Below are positions 1-6,243 of a stretch of DNA of 7,070 bases, piece by piece. The DNA is taken from contig JAGNOB010000084.1 in the NCBI GenBank assembly GCA_017990305.1, forward strand, positions 1-7,070, given 5' to 3'. Source of the DNA: Leucobacter sp. (lineage in GTDB: Bacteria; Actinomycetota; Actinomycetes; Actinomycetales; Microbacteriaceae). The position numbers and the translations under genes are program-made. Numbering within the stretch: the stretch's first letter is position 1; every line of letters starts with the position of its first letter. The notes under the pieces were generated by a model that did not search any database, had not been told where the DNA came from, and was given only the letters and a program-made list of their open reading frames with translations.

Positions 1-1169
1 GTGATGAGCAGGGTAATCGCGAATGTGGCGGCGCTCGACTTGCCTGAGCGGAACACCCGCTTTGCTGTGTCGAAGGAGACCATACGTGCGGCGGTCATCA
101 TGAGCACGCCGGCGAGGGCGGCGAGCGGGATTGCGCCGACAACTGGGGCGGCGACGAGCACGACGAGCAGCAGCGCGAGCGCGTGAACGATCGCAGCGAG
201 GCGGGTGCGGGCGCCCGAGCGCACGTTCACAGCCGTGCGCGCGATGGCGCCCGTCGCTGGCATGCCGCCGAAGAGCCCCGAAGCGACCGAGGCGAGGCCC
301 TGGCCGAAGAGCTCGCGGTCGGCGTTCACCGGGCCGGTGTCCGCGATGGTCGCGGCAACGCGCGCCGAGAGCAGTGATTCGATGGCCGCGAGGGCGGCGA
401 CAGCGGCCGCGGGGCCAGCAAGCGACGCGAGCATGGCCGCGTCGAAGCTCGGCAGTGTCGGGGCAGGCAGGCTGCTCGGAAGCTCGCCGATCGTCGGCAG
501 CAGACCGCCGGTGAGCGCTGCGATGACTGACACGATGAGGATGGCCGCGAAGGACGCGGGGAACGCGGGAACGAAGCGCTCAAGGAGCAGCATGATGACG
601 GCGACGGCGGCGACTGCCGCGAGGGGGAGGAGAGCGCCCGGCCAGTTCGCCTCGGTGATCGTCTGCCACGCGGCGACGACTGCGTTCGACGAGTGCCCGG
701 TGTTTTCGACTCCGAGGGCAGCGGGGACCTGCTGCAGGAAGATGATGATGCCGATGCCGGCCGTGAACCCCTCGATGACGGGCCAGGGGATGTAGCTCAC
801 CGCGCGACCGAGTCGGAAGACGCCCGCGAGGATCACCATGATGCCTGCCATGAGGCTGACGACGGCGACGGCGGCTGCGCCGTGCAGCACGACGATCGGG
901 GCGAGCACGACAACCATCGCGCCCGTCGGGCCCGATACCTGCACGTTGGATCCACCGAAGATCGCCGCGACGAGGCCCGCAACGATCGCGGTGATGAGCC
1001 CGGCTTCCGCACCCACGCCCGAGCTCACCCCGAACGCCAGCGCGAGCGGCAGCGCGACGATGCCGACCGTGAGGCCTGCTACGAGGTCTCCTCGCCAGCT
1101 GGCGCGTAGGCCGCGGTAGTCTTCGCGAACGGGGAGCAGGGACCTGAGCCCCGCCAGGATTGTGGACAC
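1..1169 (-). CDS. SulP/SLC26-family anion transporter, C-terminus cut by window edge
   Basis: Inner-membrane carrier of the SulP family, whose members move sulfate, bicarbonate or dicarboxylates; the substrate cannot be read from this sequence. The 389 visible residues are almost all hydrophobic helices. Family hallmarks are a GDLVAGLTVGIVALPLALAFG first helix region (about 27-47), VSGPTGAM (78-85), the WPVIEGFTAGIGI stretch (about 129-141), a conserved E264 in AAIESLLSAR, and the strongly conserved GLFGGMPATGAIARTAVN region (298-315) followed by SGARTRLA. The frame stays open to base 1, so the last helices and any C-terminal STAS domain lie outside. I chose the GTG at 1169 because AAAGG sits 6 bases upstream. 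An in-frame ATG at 1199 has AAGGA 9 bases upstream and would add ten mostly charged residues (MMEVKRERRH), so it remains possible. The gene is divergent from the Dcu-type transporter. Family call is firm; substrate unknown. Confidence 0.9.
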   Translation of the reverse strand, partial: MSTILAGLRSLLPVREDYRGLRASWRGDLVAGLTVGIVALPLALAFGVSSGVGAEAGLITAIVAGLVAAIFGGSNVQVSGPTGAMVVVLAPIVVLHGAAAVAVVSLMAGIMVILAGVFRLGRAVSYIPWPVIEGFTAGIGIIIFLQQVPAALGVENTGHSSNAVVAAWQTITEANWPGALLPLAAVAAVAVIMLLLERFVPAFPASFAAILIVSVIAALTGGLLPTIGELPSSLPAPTLPSFDAAMLASLAGPAAAVAALAAIESLLSARVAATIADTGPVNADRELFGQGLASVASGLFGGMPATGAIARTAVNVRSGARTRLAAIVHALALLLVVLVAAPVVGAIPLAALAGVLMMTAARMVSFDTAKRVFRSGKSSAATFAITLLI

Positions 1170-1236
1170 GTGTCGCCTTTCTCTCTTCACTTCCATCATG
1201 CCTTACGATCCTTGATAGATGGTTCACAGAAAATGC

Positions 1237-1265
1237 TGGGCATGAACTCCAAGCAGGGATAGTCT
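1237..1265 (+). promoter_or_regulatory. Putative sigma-70-type promoter of the dcu-type gene
   Basis: TGGGCA at 1237-1242 (4 of 6 to TTGACA) is followed after a 17-base spacer by TAGTCT at 1260-1265, which fits TAnnnT. Transcription would start near 1272, leaving about 21 bases of leader containing the AAAGGGGA ribosome site. The same -10 hexamer with the same spacer precedes the amidohydrolase gene on the other strand, which supports the assignment. Prediction by eye only. Confidence 0.45.
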
Positions 1266-1280
1266 GATCCAGAATTAGTC

Positions 1281-1288
1281 AAAGGGGA
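1281..1288 (+). promoter_or_regulatory. Ribosome binding site of the dcu-type gene
   Basis: AAAGGGGA ends 4 bases before the ATG at 1293. It is a strong purine-rich site and fixes the start codon of the transporter. Confidence 0.7.
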
Positions 1289-1292
1289 ACTG

Positions 1293-2633
1293 ATGGATAT
1301 CTTCCTGTTCATTACGCAGTTGCTCGTCGTGCTCGGCTGTATTGTCATGGGTACGCGTTCGAGCGGCGTCGGCTTGGGGCTGTGGGGTGGCACGGGTGTT
1401 GCCATCCTCGTCTTCGTATTTGGGCTCGCTCCGGGCGCACCGCCCGTCGACGCGCTCCTCATCGTTCTCTCGGTCGTCCTCGCATCATCGATGATGCAGG
1501 CCGCAGGCGGCATTGACTGGATGGTGTCCATCGCGGCAAAGGTGATCTCGAAGAACCCGAAGCAGATCACGCTCATCGCCCCGCTCACCGCATTCCTGTT
1601 CTCGGTCGGTGCTGGCACTTCGAACATCCTGTACCCGCTGCTCCCAGTGATCTACGACCTCTCGTACCGCAACGGGATCCGCCCCTCGCGCCCGCTCTCA
1701 CTCTCCGTCGTCGCGACGGGCATCGCGCTCGCCTGTAGCCCGGTCTCAGCAGCGATGGCCGCGATGATTGCGCTCACCGACACTGCGCCGTGGAACTTCG
1801 AGCTCATGGACATCATCAAGGTGACTCTCCCCGCCGCCATCGTCGGCATCTTCCTCGCCAGCCTCTTCGTGCGCCGCCTCGGCAAGGACATCGCCGACGA
1901 CCCTGAGATCCAGGCGAAGATCGCCTCGGGCAAGCTCGTCGCCCCCGGCGCAACCGCAACCGCAGTGAAGGCTGAGGTCACCGTCACCAGCCAGGGCCGC
2001 TGGGCGGCAATCATCTTCCTGCTCGGTGTGCTCGTCATCGTCATCTTCGGTCTCTTCTCCGGGCTGCGCCCACTTGGCGCAGACGAGTCGCCGATTGCGA
2101 TGACCCCCATCATCGAGATCATCATGTTCGTTTCGGGCACGCTCATCATGCTCGTCTCGAAGCCGAAGGTGGCAGAGATCCCGACGATGACTGTGTTCCG
2201 CGCCGGTATGGTCTCGGCCATTGCACTGTTTGGGCTCGCCTGGCTGACGAACACGTTCCTCGGCGAGCACTCGAAGCTTGTCGCAGACGGTATCGGCGGG
2301 CTCGTGGACACGGCCCCCTGGATCTTCGCACTCGGCGTGTTCCTCGTGTGTGTGCTCACGACGAGCCAGTCCACCGCGACGAACTCGATTGTGCCGATCG
2401 GCCTCGCCGCTGGCATCCCGCTCGGGCTCATGAGCGGCATGTGGGCCGGCGCCTTCGCCGGTATCTACCTGCTGCCGACCAACGGCTCGCAGATCGCCGC
2501 GGCGAACTTCGACGAGTCAGGCTCGACGAAGCTCGGCACGAAGCTCGTCGACCACTCGTTCTTCCTGCCAACACTGATCCTCGCTGCGGCAACCATCGCG
2601 GTCGGTTCGCTGTTCGGAGTGCTCTGGGGCTGA
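1293..2633 (+). CDS. Dcu-family anaerobic C4-dicarboxylate transporter (DcuA/DcuB type)
   Basis: Inner-membrane carrier of 446 residues, the usual length for DcuA/DcuB. In enterobacteria these exchange or take up fumarate, malate, aspartate and succinate, mainly for fumarate respiration. Sequence support: the N-terminal helices with MQAAGGIDW (68-76), comparable with the AMQVAGGLDYL region of DcuA; a conserved KNPKQITLIAPL segment (87-98); the GAGTSNI loop (106-112); RPLSLSVVATGIALACSPVSAAM (133-155); and near the C-terminus YLLPTNGSQIAAANFDESGSTKLG (392-415), then DHSFFLP (420-426), which align by eye with the family. A polar linker at about 195-235 separates two halves, as in Dcu proteins. 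The ATG has a strong ribosome site. The gene appears monocistronic, with its own promoter and a hairpin 11 bases after the stop. The physiological substrate and direction are not established; in an aerobic actinobacterium it could serve aspartate or fumarate uptake. Confidence 0.88.
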   Translation: MDIFLFITQLLVVLGCIVMGTRSSGVGLGLWGGTGVAILVFVFGLAPGAPPVDALLIVLSVVLASSMMQAAGGIDWMVSIAAKVISKNPKQITLIAPLTAFLFSVGAGTSNILYPLLPVIYDLSYRNGIRPSRPLSLSVVATGIALACSPVSAAMAAMIALTDTAPWNFELMDIIKVTLPAAIVGIFLASLFVRRLGKDIADDPEIQAKIASGKLVAPGATATAVKAEVTVTSQGRWAAIIFLLGVLVIVIFGLFSGLRPLGADESPIAMTPIIEIIMFVSGTLIMLVSKPKVAEIPTMTVFRAGMVSAIALFGLAWLTNTFLGEHSKLVADGIGGLVDTAPWIFALGVFLVCVLTTSQSTATNSIVPIGLAAGIPLGLMSGMWAGAFAGIYLLPTNGSQIAAANFDESGSTKLGTKLVDHSFFLPTLILAAATIAVGSLFGVLWG

Positions 2634-2643
2634 TAGACCCGAC

Positions 2644-2689
2644 AGACGCACGGAGCGGCTCGCCTGGTGGCGGGCCGCTCCGTGCGTCT
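2644..2689. terminator. Long hairpin between convergent genes, likely bidirectional terminator
   Basis: The left arm 2644-2664 pairs with the right arm 2669-2689: 16 perfect base pairs, one T-G pair, then 4 more pairs around a TGGT loop. It lies 11 bases after the dcu-type stop and 29 bases before the GNAT stop on the other strand, so it can serve both. There is no T-run on either side, so it would be a non-canonical GC-rich terminator or an mRNA 3'-end stabiliser. Confidence 0.7.
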
Positions 2690-2717
2690 ATGTGGCTCGT
2701 CGCGCGTGCGGGATCGC

Positions 2718-3347
2718 TTAGCCCGCGGCGCGCAGGTAGCTCTGCACTGTCGGTGAGCCGGGAATGTGAATCTGTTGCGCAGCGACGTAGCCGAGGCGCT
2801 CGTACCGAGCATCGTTTGCCGGGTTCGACGACTCGAGATACGTCTGCAGACCCAGCTCGTCGTAGCGCTCGAGCGCGGCAGCGACGAGGCCCATCCCGAT
2901 GCCCAATCCGCGCGCCTCAGGCGCCACCGCTAGCATCGACAGGTACGCGTGTGGCGCGGTTGGCCGAGCCTCGGCAAAGAGGTCGCCCTCGTCCAGGAGC
3001 GCCTCCGCCGCGGTATCGCCGATGGTCGACCGCAGCAGCGCCTCGTAGGCGGGGGCGTCGTCTTCGTGCACCTCGTCTGAGCCCGGCGGGAACCACGTCG
3101 AAACGGCGCCAACGCTGCCATCGGGCAGCTCCGCGACGAGTGGTTCACCGTGACGGATCGCCTGATCTACCATGAACCGCCAGTGCGCGAGCGCGTGCTC
3201 GCGCCGTTTGGGGTGCTCCGGGAAGGCTGGCCCCCAGACCGGATCGTCGAGAAAACCCTCGCACAGAATGCGAGCGGCCTCCTCGAGATCACCCGCTCCG
3301 AGCGGGCGAACGGTGAACCGGGCGGAAGCGTCTTCGGTGTGAGCCAT
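2718..3347 (-). CDS. GNAT-family N-acetyltransferase
   Basis: Cytoplasmic acyl-CoA-dependent N-acyltransferase of 209 residues. The acetyl-CoA pyrophosphate-binding loop is visible as RGLGIG at 146-151, inside the typical motif A context LSMLAVAPEARGLGIGMGLV (136-155). It is followed by LQTYLESSNPANDARYERLGYV (167-188), the usual motif B end with the conserved Tyr/Gly pair. The N-terminus FTVRPLGAGDLEEAARI (11-27) is the standard first strand and helix. The length is slightly above a minimal GNAT. The substrate is not identifiable; the LESSNPANDARYERLGY signature is common in actinobacterial GNATs of unknown target. The ATG at 3347 has GGAG 5 bases upstream, which overlaps the end of the intergenic gap to the amidohydrolase gene (12 bases). 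The two are therefore probably cotranscribed and translationally linked. It converges on the hairpin shared with the dcu-type gene. Confidence 0.88.
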   Translation of the reverse strand: MAHTEDASARFTVRPLGAGDLEEAARILCEGFLDDPVWGPAFPEHPKRREHALAHWRFMVDQAIRHGEPLVAELPDGSVGAVSTWFPPGSDEVHEDDAPAYEALLRSTIGDTAAEALLDEGDLFAEARPTAPHAYLSMLAVAPEARGLGIGMGLVAAALERYDELGLQTYLESSNPANDARYERLGYVAAQQIHIPGSPTVQSYLRAAG

Positions 3348-3359
3348 AGTGCTCCGATA

Positions 3360-4457
3360 TTACTGCGCGGCGCGGAACGCGTCCCAAGCACGCTTGCAGG
3401 CGCGTGCGATCGTGTCTACGTGCGCCGGGTCCTCGGCGACCCAGTCGGTCCCTGGCTGCTGCAGCTCGGTGGCAGCGGCTTCGCCGAGCAGAAACTCGCG
3501 GAGGAACTCGGCCTGCACAGCGCCCAGTCTGAGCCCGTCGGCATCGGCCTCTGCGCGCAGCTTCCCGAAGCGTTCTCCTGCGGCGCGGATCTCTTCGCTG
3601 CCAAGGTACGGCTGATTCAGCAGCACGTCGGCCGGGTCGGAGACGTCGAAGCCGGTGCGGTGCGCGGTGGCAAGCGCGCGCAGCGCCGCCGGATCCATGG
3701 TGGGCCGGTCGGCGGGATCGCGCTCTTCACCGTCGTGGTCGCCACGGTTCGAGAGCGCGACGACGGCGGGGAGCCGGTCGGCCTCGGCACGCTTGACGTT
3801 CACCGCGCCCTCGCGGGTCGTCGTGGTGTTCATGGTGTCGTGGAACGAGAGCCGGGTGAACGACCCGCCGTGCTCGAGGCCCTTGGCAACGAAGCGGTCG
3901 GTGAGGTCCTCACGCGTGCGCTCGTAGACGCCGAGGCCCTGCTCAGCGGTGTCAGCGAACGCGTCGACGAGCCGCTGCAAGCCCTCGTCGGTGTCGGGGA
4001 TCTCGAGGATCGGGAAGAACGAGAACGTCACTGGGCGGATCGCGTCGACGCCCGTGAGGTCGACCTTCTGCCATGCGCCGGCAGCGCGCACCCGCTCGAT
4101 CGCGGCGGCGAGGTCGGCGCGCACATCGGCAGGCTTCTTCCGGTTCGGGTCTCGGATCAGGCGGGGATGCGGGTTGATCACCGCGACGATGCGGGGATCG
4201 ATCTCGGCCCAACGGCGCACGATTGCTGCGGTTGCCACGTCCGAGAAGTCGTACTGCAGCCGACGGGTGAGTGCCGGGGAGAGGAACTCGGCGAGCTCCT
4301 CGGGGATCGCGGCGCCCGAGTGTGGCGTCGCAACCAACACATCGGCGTCTGCGATCGCTTCTTCGAGCGTACGGGTCTCCGGGTTGGCGTAGTGCGTGAT
4401 CTGTTCAGCGGTGAAGATCGTGCCGGCCGGGATTAGGTCGAGAGAGTTCGTGCTCAT
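3360..4457 (-). CDS. N-formylglutamate amidohydrolase-family protein
   Basis: Zinc-dependent deformylase/amidohydrolase family (HutG-type FGase) of 365 residues. The classical enzyme converts N-formyl-L-glutamate to formate and glutamate at the end of one histidine-degradation route. Family signatures in order are TPHSG (44-48, first metal-site region), QYDFSD (68-73), VINPHPRLIRDPNR (93-106, matching the family V-N-x-R...D-x-NR block), LSFHDTMN (203-210, equivalent of the catalytic D-x-HS region), ALSNRGD (234-240) and NQPYLGSEEIRAAG (281-294, equivalent of N-x-PY-x-G). The protein is longer than common FGases (about 260-300 residues), with extra sequence at both ends. No histidine-utilisation genes are nearby, so the true substrate may be another N-acyl amino acid. 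The start is the ATG at 4457. No ribosome site is seen, but a -10 box ends 6 bases before it, which fits a leaderless message. It is followed 12 bases later by a GNAT gene. Confidence 0.82.
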   Translation of the reverse strand: MSTNSLDLIPAGTIFTAEQITHYANPETRTLEEAIADADVLVATPHSGAAIPEELAEFLSPALTRRLQYDFSDVATAAIVRRWAEIDPRIVAVINPHPRLIRDPNRKKPADVRADLAAAIERVRAAGAWQKVDLTGVDAIRPVTFSFFPILEIPDTDEGLQRLVDAFADTAEQGLGVYERTREDLTDRFVAKGLEHGGSFTRLSFHDTMNTTTTREGAVNVKRAEADRLPAVVALSNRGDHDGEERDPADRPTMDPAALRALATAHRTGFDVSDPADVLLNQPYLGSEEIRAAGERFGKLRAEADADGLRLGAVQAEFLREFLLGEAAATELQQPGTDWVAEDPAHVDTIARACKRAWDAFRAAQ

Positions 4458-4463
4458 GTGCTC

Positions 4464-4492
4464 AGACTACTCACGAGTTCGGGAGCTGACCA
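4464..4492 (-). promoter_or_regulatory. Putative leaderless promoter of the amidohydrolase-GNAT operon
   Basis: Read on the minus strand, TGGTCA (plus coordinates 4487-4492, 4 of 6 to TTGACA) is followed by a 17-base spacer and TAGTCT (4464-4469). Exactly 6 bases (GAGCAC) separate this -10 box from the ATG, so transcription would begin at or next to the start codon. That matches the leaderless arrangement common in actinobacteria and explains the missing ribosome site. Prediction by eye. Confidence 0.5.
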
Positions 4493-4543
4493 GGGTTTCG
4501 TTGAGCGAGCGGTGTGAATGCTGTGGACGGTAGTGCGGCGGGC

Positions 4544-5020
4544 CTACGCCCGGCCGCGATTCCGCTTTCGAATCGGGGCAGGCGGCCGCCCGCCGAGGTA
4601 CGACGCGCCCGAGTCGACGACGTACCCCTGCTTGAGCGCCTCACGCCCGATCAGCATGCGGAACACCATCTCTTCGCGGTCGGTGAGCGTAACCTCAACC
4701 GGCACCACGCGACCACACAAGCCGAGCTCCATCACGACGACCAGCCTGTCCTGCGTGTGGCCGGAGGAGCTGCGAACGGTGCGACGATCGTGGACGGGGA
4801 GTGCAACCTCGACCTCGTCGAGTGCCCCCTCCTGCCACGGCTGCACGGTGAACCGCACCCACTCGGCTCCGTCCCGCTCGAAGACGGTAATGTTGCCCGC
4901 GTGCAGGGCCGAGGTCTGCGCCCCGGTGTCAATCTTGGCCTTGATCCACGGCACCCCGATTCCGGGCAGGCTCACCCATTCACGCCAGCCCGTCAAGGTG
5001 CTTGAATAGTATTCGTCCAC
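4544..5020 (-). CDS. rimB: RimB-like retropepsin-type protease (formerly 'ATP-dependent zinc protease' family)
   Basis: Small soluble protein of about 158 residues from the family once named ATP-dependent zinc protease and now viewed as retropepsin-like aspartic proteases. In Pseudomonas a member, RimB, works with the RimK glutamate ligase on ribosomal protein modification. Numbered from the GTG at 5020, the core begins GWREWVSLPGIGVPWIKAKIDTGAQTSALHA, with the catalytic DTGA at 31-34. The MLIGREAL block (122-129) is the expected Leu-Leu-Gly-Arg type motif, followed by VVDSGASYLGGRP. The tail APIRKRNRGRA is basic. The frame is open upstream to an ATG at 5119, but that start would overlap the divergent ligase gene by 73 bases and precede the conserved core with non-conserved sequence. 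GTG 5020 has AGGAG only 2 bases upstream, and a TTG at 4996 is another option, so the start is uncertain. The divergent neighbour is the RimK-type ligase. Confidence 0.82.
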   Translation of the reverse strand: MDEYYSSTLTGWREWVSLPGIGVPWIKAKIDTGAQTSALHAGNITVFERDGAEWVRFTVQPWQEGALDEVEVALPVHDRRTVRSSSGHTQDRLVVVMELGLCGRVVPVEVTLTDREEMVFRMLIGREALKQGYVVDSGASYLGGRPPAPIRKRNRGRA

Positions 5021-5046
5021 GACTCCTATCTTGGCAGGAAACACAC
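5021..5046. promoter_or_regulatory. 26-bp divergent region between rimB-like and rimK-like starts
   Basis: It contains the ribosome sites of both genes: AGGAG on the minus strand (plus coordinates 5023-5027) and AGGA on the plus strand (5036-5039). The promoters must therefore lie inside the opposite gene's coding sequence or leader. I could not assign convincing -35/-10 pairs; TAGTAT (5007-5012) and TATCTT (5027-5032) on the plus strand are weak -10 candidates. Confidence 0.4.
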
Positions 5047-6243
5047 TTGAAACTGGCGATTCTTTCGCGCGCCCCGCAGGCGTACTCGACGCAGCGCCTC
5101 CGCGCGGCCGCTGAGGCACGAGGCCACACCGTGAAGGTGCTCAACACCCTCCGCTTTGCGATCGATCTCGCGACCGATGAACCTGACCTGCGCTACCGTG
5201 GCAAACAGCTGAGCGACTACGACGCGATCCTGCCCCGCATCGGCAACTCGATCACGTACTTCGGCACCGCGGTCGTGCGCCAGTTCGAGCAGATGGACGT
5301 CTACACGCCCAACACCGCGAACGGTATCTCGAACGCGCGTGACAAGCTGCGAGCGATCCAGATCCTCTCCCGCCACTCCATTGAGATGCCACCCACCGCG
5401 TTCGTGCGCAACCGGGCAGACGTGCGCCCCGCAATCGAGTCGGTCGGCGGCGCGCCCGTCGTCATCAAGCTGCTCGAGGGCACGCAGGGCATCGGCGTCA
5501 TCCTCGCTCCACAGGTGAAGGTCGCCGAGGCCATCATCGAGACGCTGCACTCGACCCAGCAGAACGTGCTCATCCAGAAGTTCATCTCCGAGAGCCGCGG
5601 CCGCGACATCCGGGCACTCGTCGTCGGGGACCGGGTGGTCGCCGCGATGCGTCGCGTCGCGTCAGGTGACGAGTTCCGGTCGAACGTGCACCGCGGCGGC
5701 ACCGTCGAACCAGTAAAGCTCGACCCCGCCTACGAGCAGACCGCGGTGCGCGCGGCACAGATCATGGGCCTGCGCGTCGCCGGCGTCGACATGCTCGAGG
5801 GCGACGACGGGCCGCTCGTCATGGAGGTGAACTCCTCGCCGGGGCTGCAGGGCATTGAGACAGCCACCGACCTCGACGTTGCAGGCGCGATCATCGACTA
5901 CATCGCGAACCAGGTGAACTTCCCAGAGATCGATGTGCGGCAGCGTCTCTCCGTCTCGACCGGTTACGGCGTCGCCGAGCTGTCAATGCACGCGGGCGCC
6001 GAGCACGTCGGCAAGCAGCTCGGCGACCTTGGACTGTGGGAGCGCGACATCACCGTGCTCACGCTGCACCGCGGCGTGCAGGTGATCCCGAACCCGCGCA
6101 AGCACGTACTGCTCGAGGCGGAGGATCGGCTGCTCTGCTTCGGCAAGCTCGAGGAGATGCGCTCGATGATCCCCGAGCGGCCGCGTCGTCGTGCCCGCGT
6201 GCGCAAGCTCCCGCCCGAGGCGCAGGATCTCGTCGACGGGTAG
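5047..6243 (+). CDS. rimK: RimK-type ATP-grasp glutamate ligase with C-terminal TrkA-C (RCK_C) domain
   Basis: ATP-dependent ligase of 398 residues. Its first 290 residues follow Escherichia coli RimK, which adds glutamates to the C-terminus of ribosomal protein S6. MKLAILSR opens the N-terminal domain; DAILPRIGNSITYFGTAVVRQFE (59-81) and NARDKLR (96-102) precede the ATP-grasp fold. ATP and metal residues fall at K141 (VVIKLLEGTQGIGV), D187/R189 (RDIR), R211/N213 (FRSNVHRGG), D248 (VAGVDML), E260 and N262 (VMEVNSSPGLQGIE). Residues about 300-376 are extra: VSTGYGVAELSMHAGAEHVGKQLGDLGLWERDITVLTLHRGVQVIPNPRKHVLLEAEDRLLCFGKLEEM has the strand-helix pattern and 'gD-l-l-f-G' ending of a TrkA-C ligand-binding domain. 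A basic tail (379-387) follows. The start is the TTG at 5047, with AGGA 7 bases upstream and alignment with MKIAILSR. The target protein in this organism is not known. It is divergent from rimB. Confidence 0.88.
   Translation: MKLAILSRAPQAYSTQRLRAAAEARGHTVKVLNTLRFAIDLATDEPDLRYRGKQLSDYDAILPRIGNSITYFGTAVVRQFEQMDVYTPNTANGISNARDKLRAIQILSRHSIEMPPTAFVRNRADVRPAIESVGGAPVVIKLLEGTQGIGVILAPQVKVAEAIIETLHSTQQNVLIQKFISESRGRDIRALVVGDRVVAAMRRVASGDEFRSNVHRGGTVEPVKLDPAYEQTAVRAAQIMGLRVAGVDMLEGDDGPLVMEVNSSPGLQGIETATDLDVAGAIIDYIANQVNFPEIDVRQRLSVSTGYGVAELSMHAGAEHVGKQLGDLGLWERDITVLTLHRGVQVIPNPRKHVLLEAEDRLLCFGKLEEMRSMIPERPRRRARVRKLPPEAQDLVDG

Larger units (their letters stand above)
1170..1292. promoter_or_regulatory. 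Divergent control region between sulP-type and dcu-type genes
   Basis: These 123 bases separate the two divergent transporter starts and must hold both promoters. The composition is more A/T rich than the flanking genes. A plausible plus-strand promoter is listed separately. For the minus strand I found no convincing -35/-10 pair; a TTGACT on that strand (about 1277-1282) is followed by only weak -10 candidates at poor spacing. No long inverted repeat that would suggest an operator was seen. Confidence 0.55.

Noticed and set aside
205..1227. Open frames on both strands across the SulP gene (plus 205-795 and 693-1109, minus 580-1227).
   Set aside because: The minus frame beginning at 1169 encodes an unmistakable SulP protein; the others are Arg/Ala/Asp-rich out-of-frame translations.
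1212..1282. TTGATA (plus, 1212) and TTGACT (minus, 1277-1282) as possible -35 boxes.
   Set aside because: Neither has an acceptable -10 box at 16-18 bases, so no promoter was called from them.
1652..2440. A 262-codon minus-strand frame opposite the Dcu-type transporter.
   Set aside because: Antisense shadow of a membrane protein gene; no ribosome site or family match.
2348..3175. A 275-codon plus-strand frame overlapping the end of the Dcu-type gene, the hairpin and most of the GNAT gene.
   Set aside because: It crosses the hairpin and reads as Arg/Ser/Pro-rich sequence without recognisable features.
3150..4436. A 428-codon open frame on the plus strand opposite the amidohydrolase and the end of the GNAT gene.
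   Set aside because: It is a GC-rich antisense shadow: low-complexity Arg/Gly/Val-rich translation with no family features, while the opposite strand has clear family motifs.
4514..5009. Two overlapping 163-codon plus-strand frames opposite the RimB-like gene.
   Set aside because: Both are antisense to a conserved protease core and show no family motifs.
5002..5046. An upstream TTG (5002) that would add 15 residues to the RimK-like protein.
   Set aside because: The added residues are not part of the family, and TTG 5047 has an AGGA site and aligns with the MKIAILSR start of RimK.
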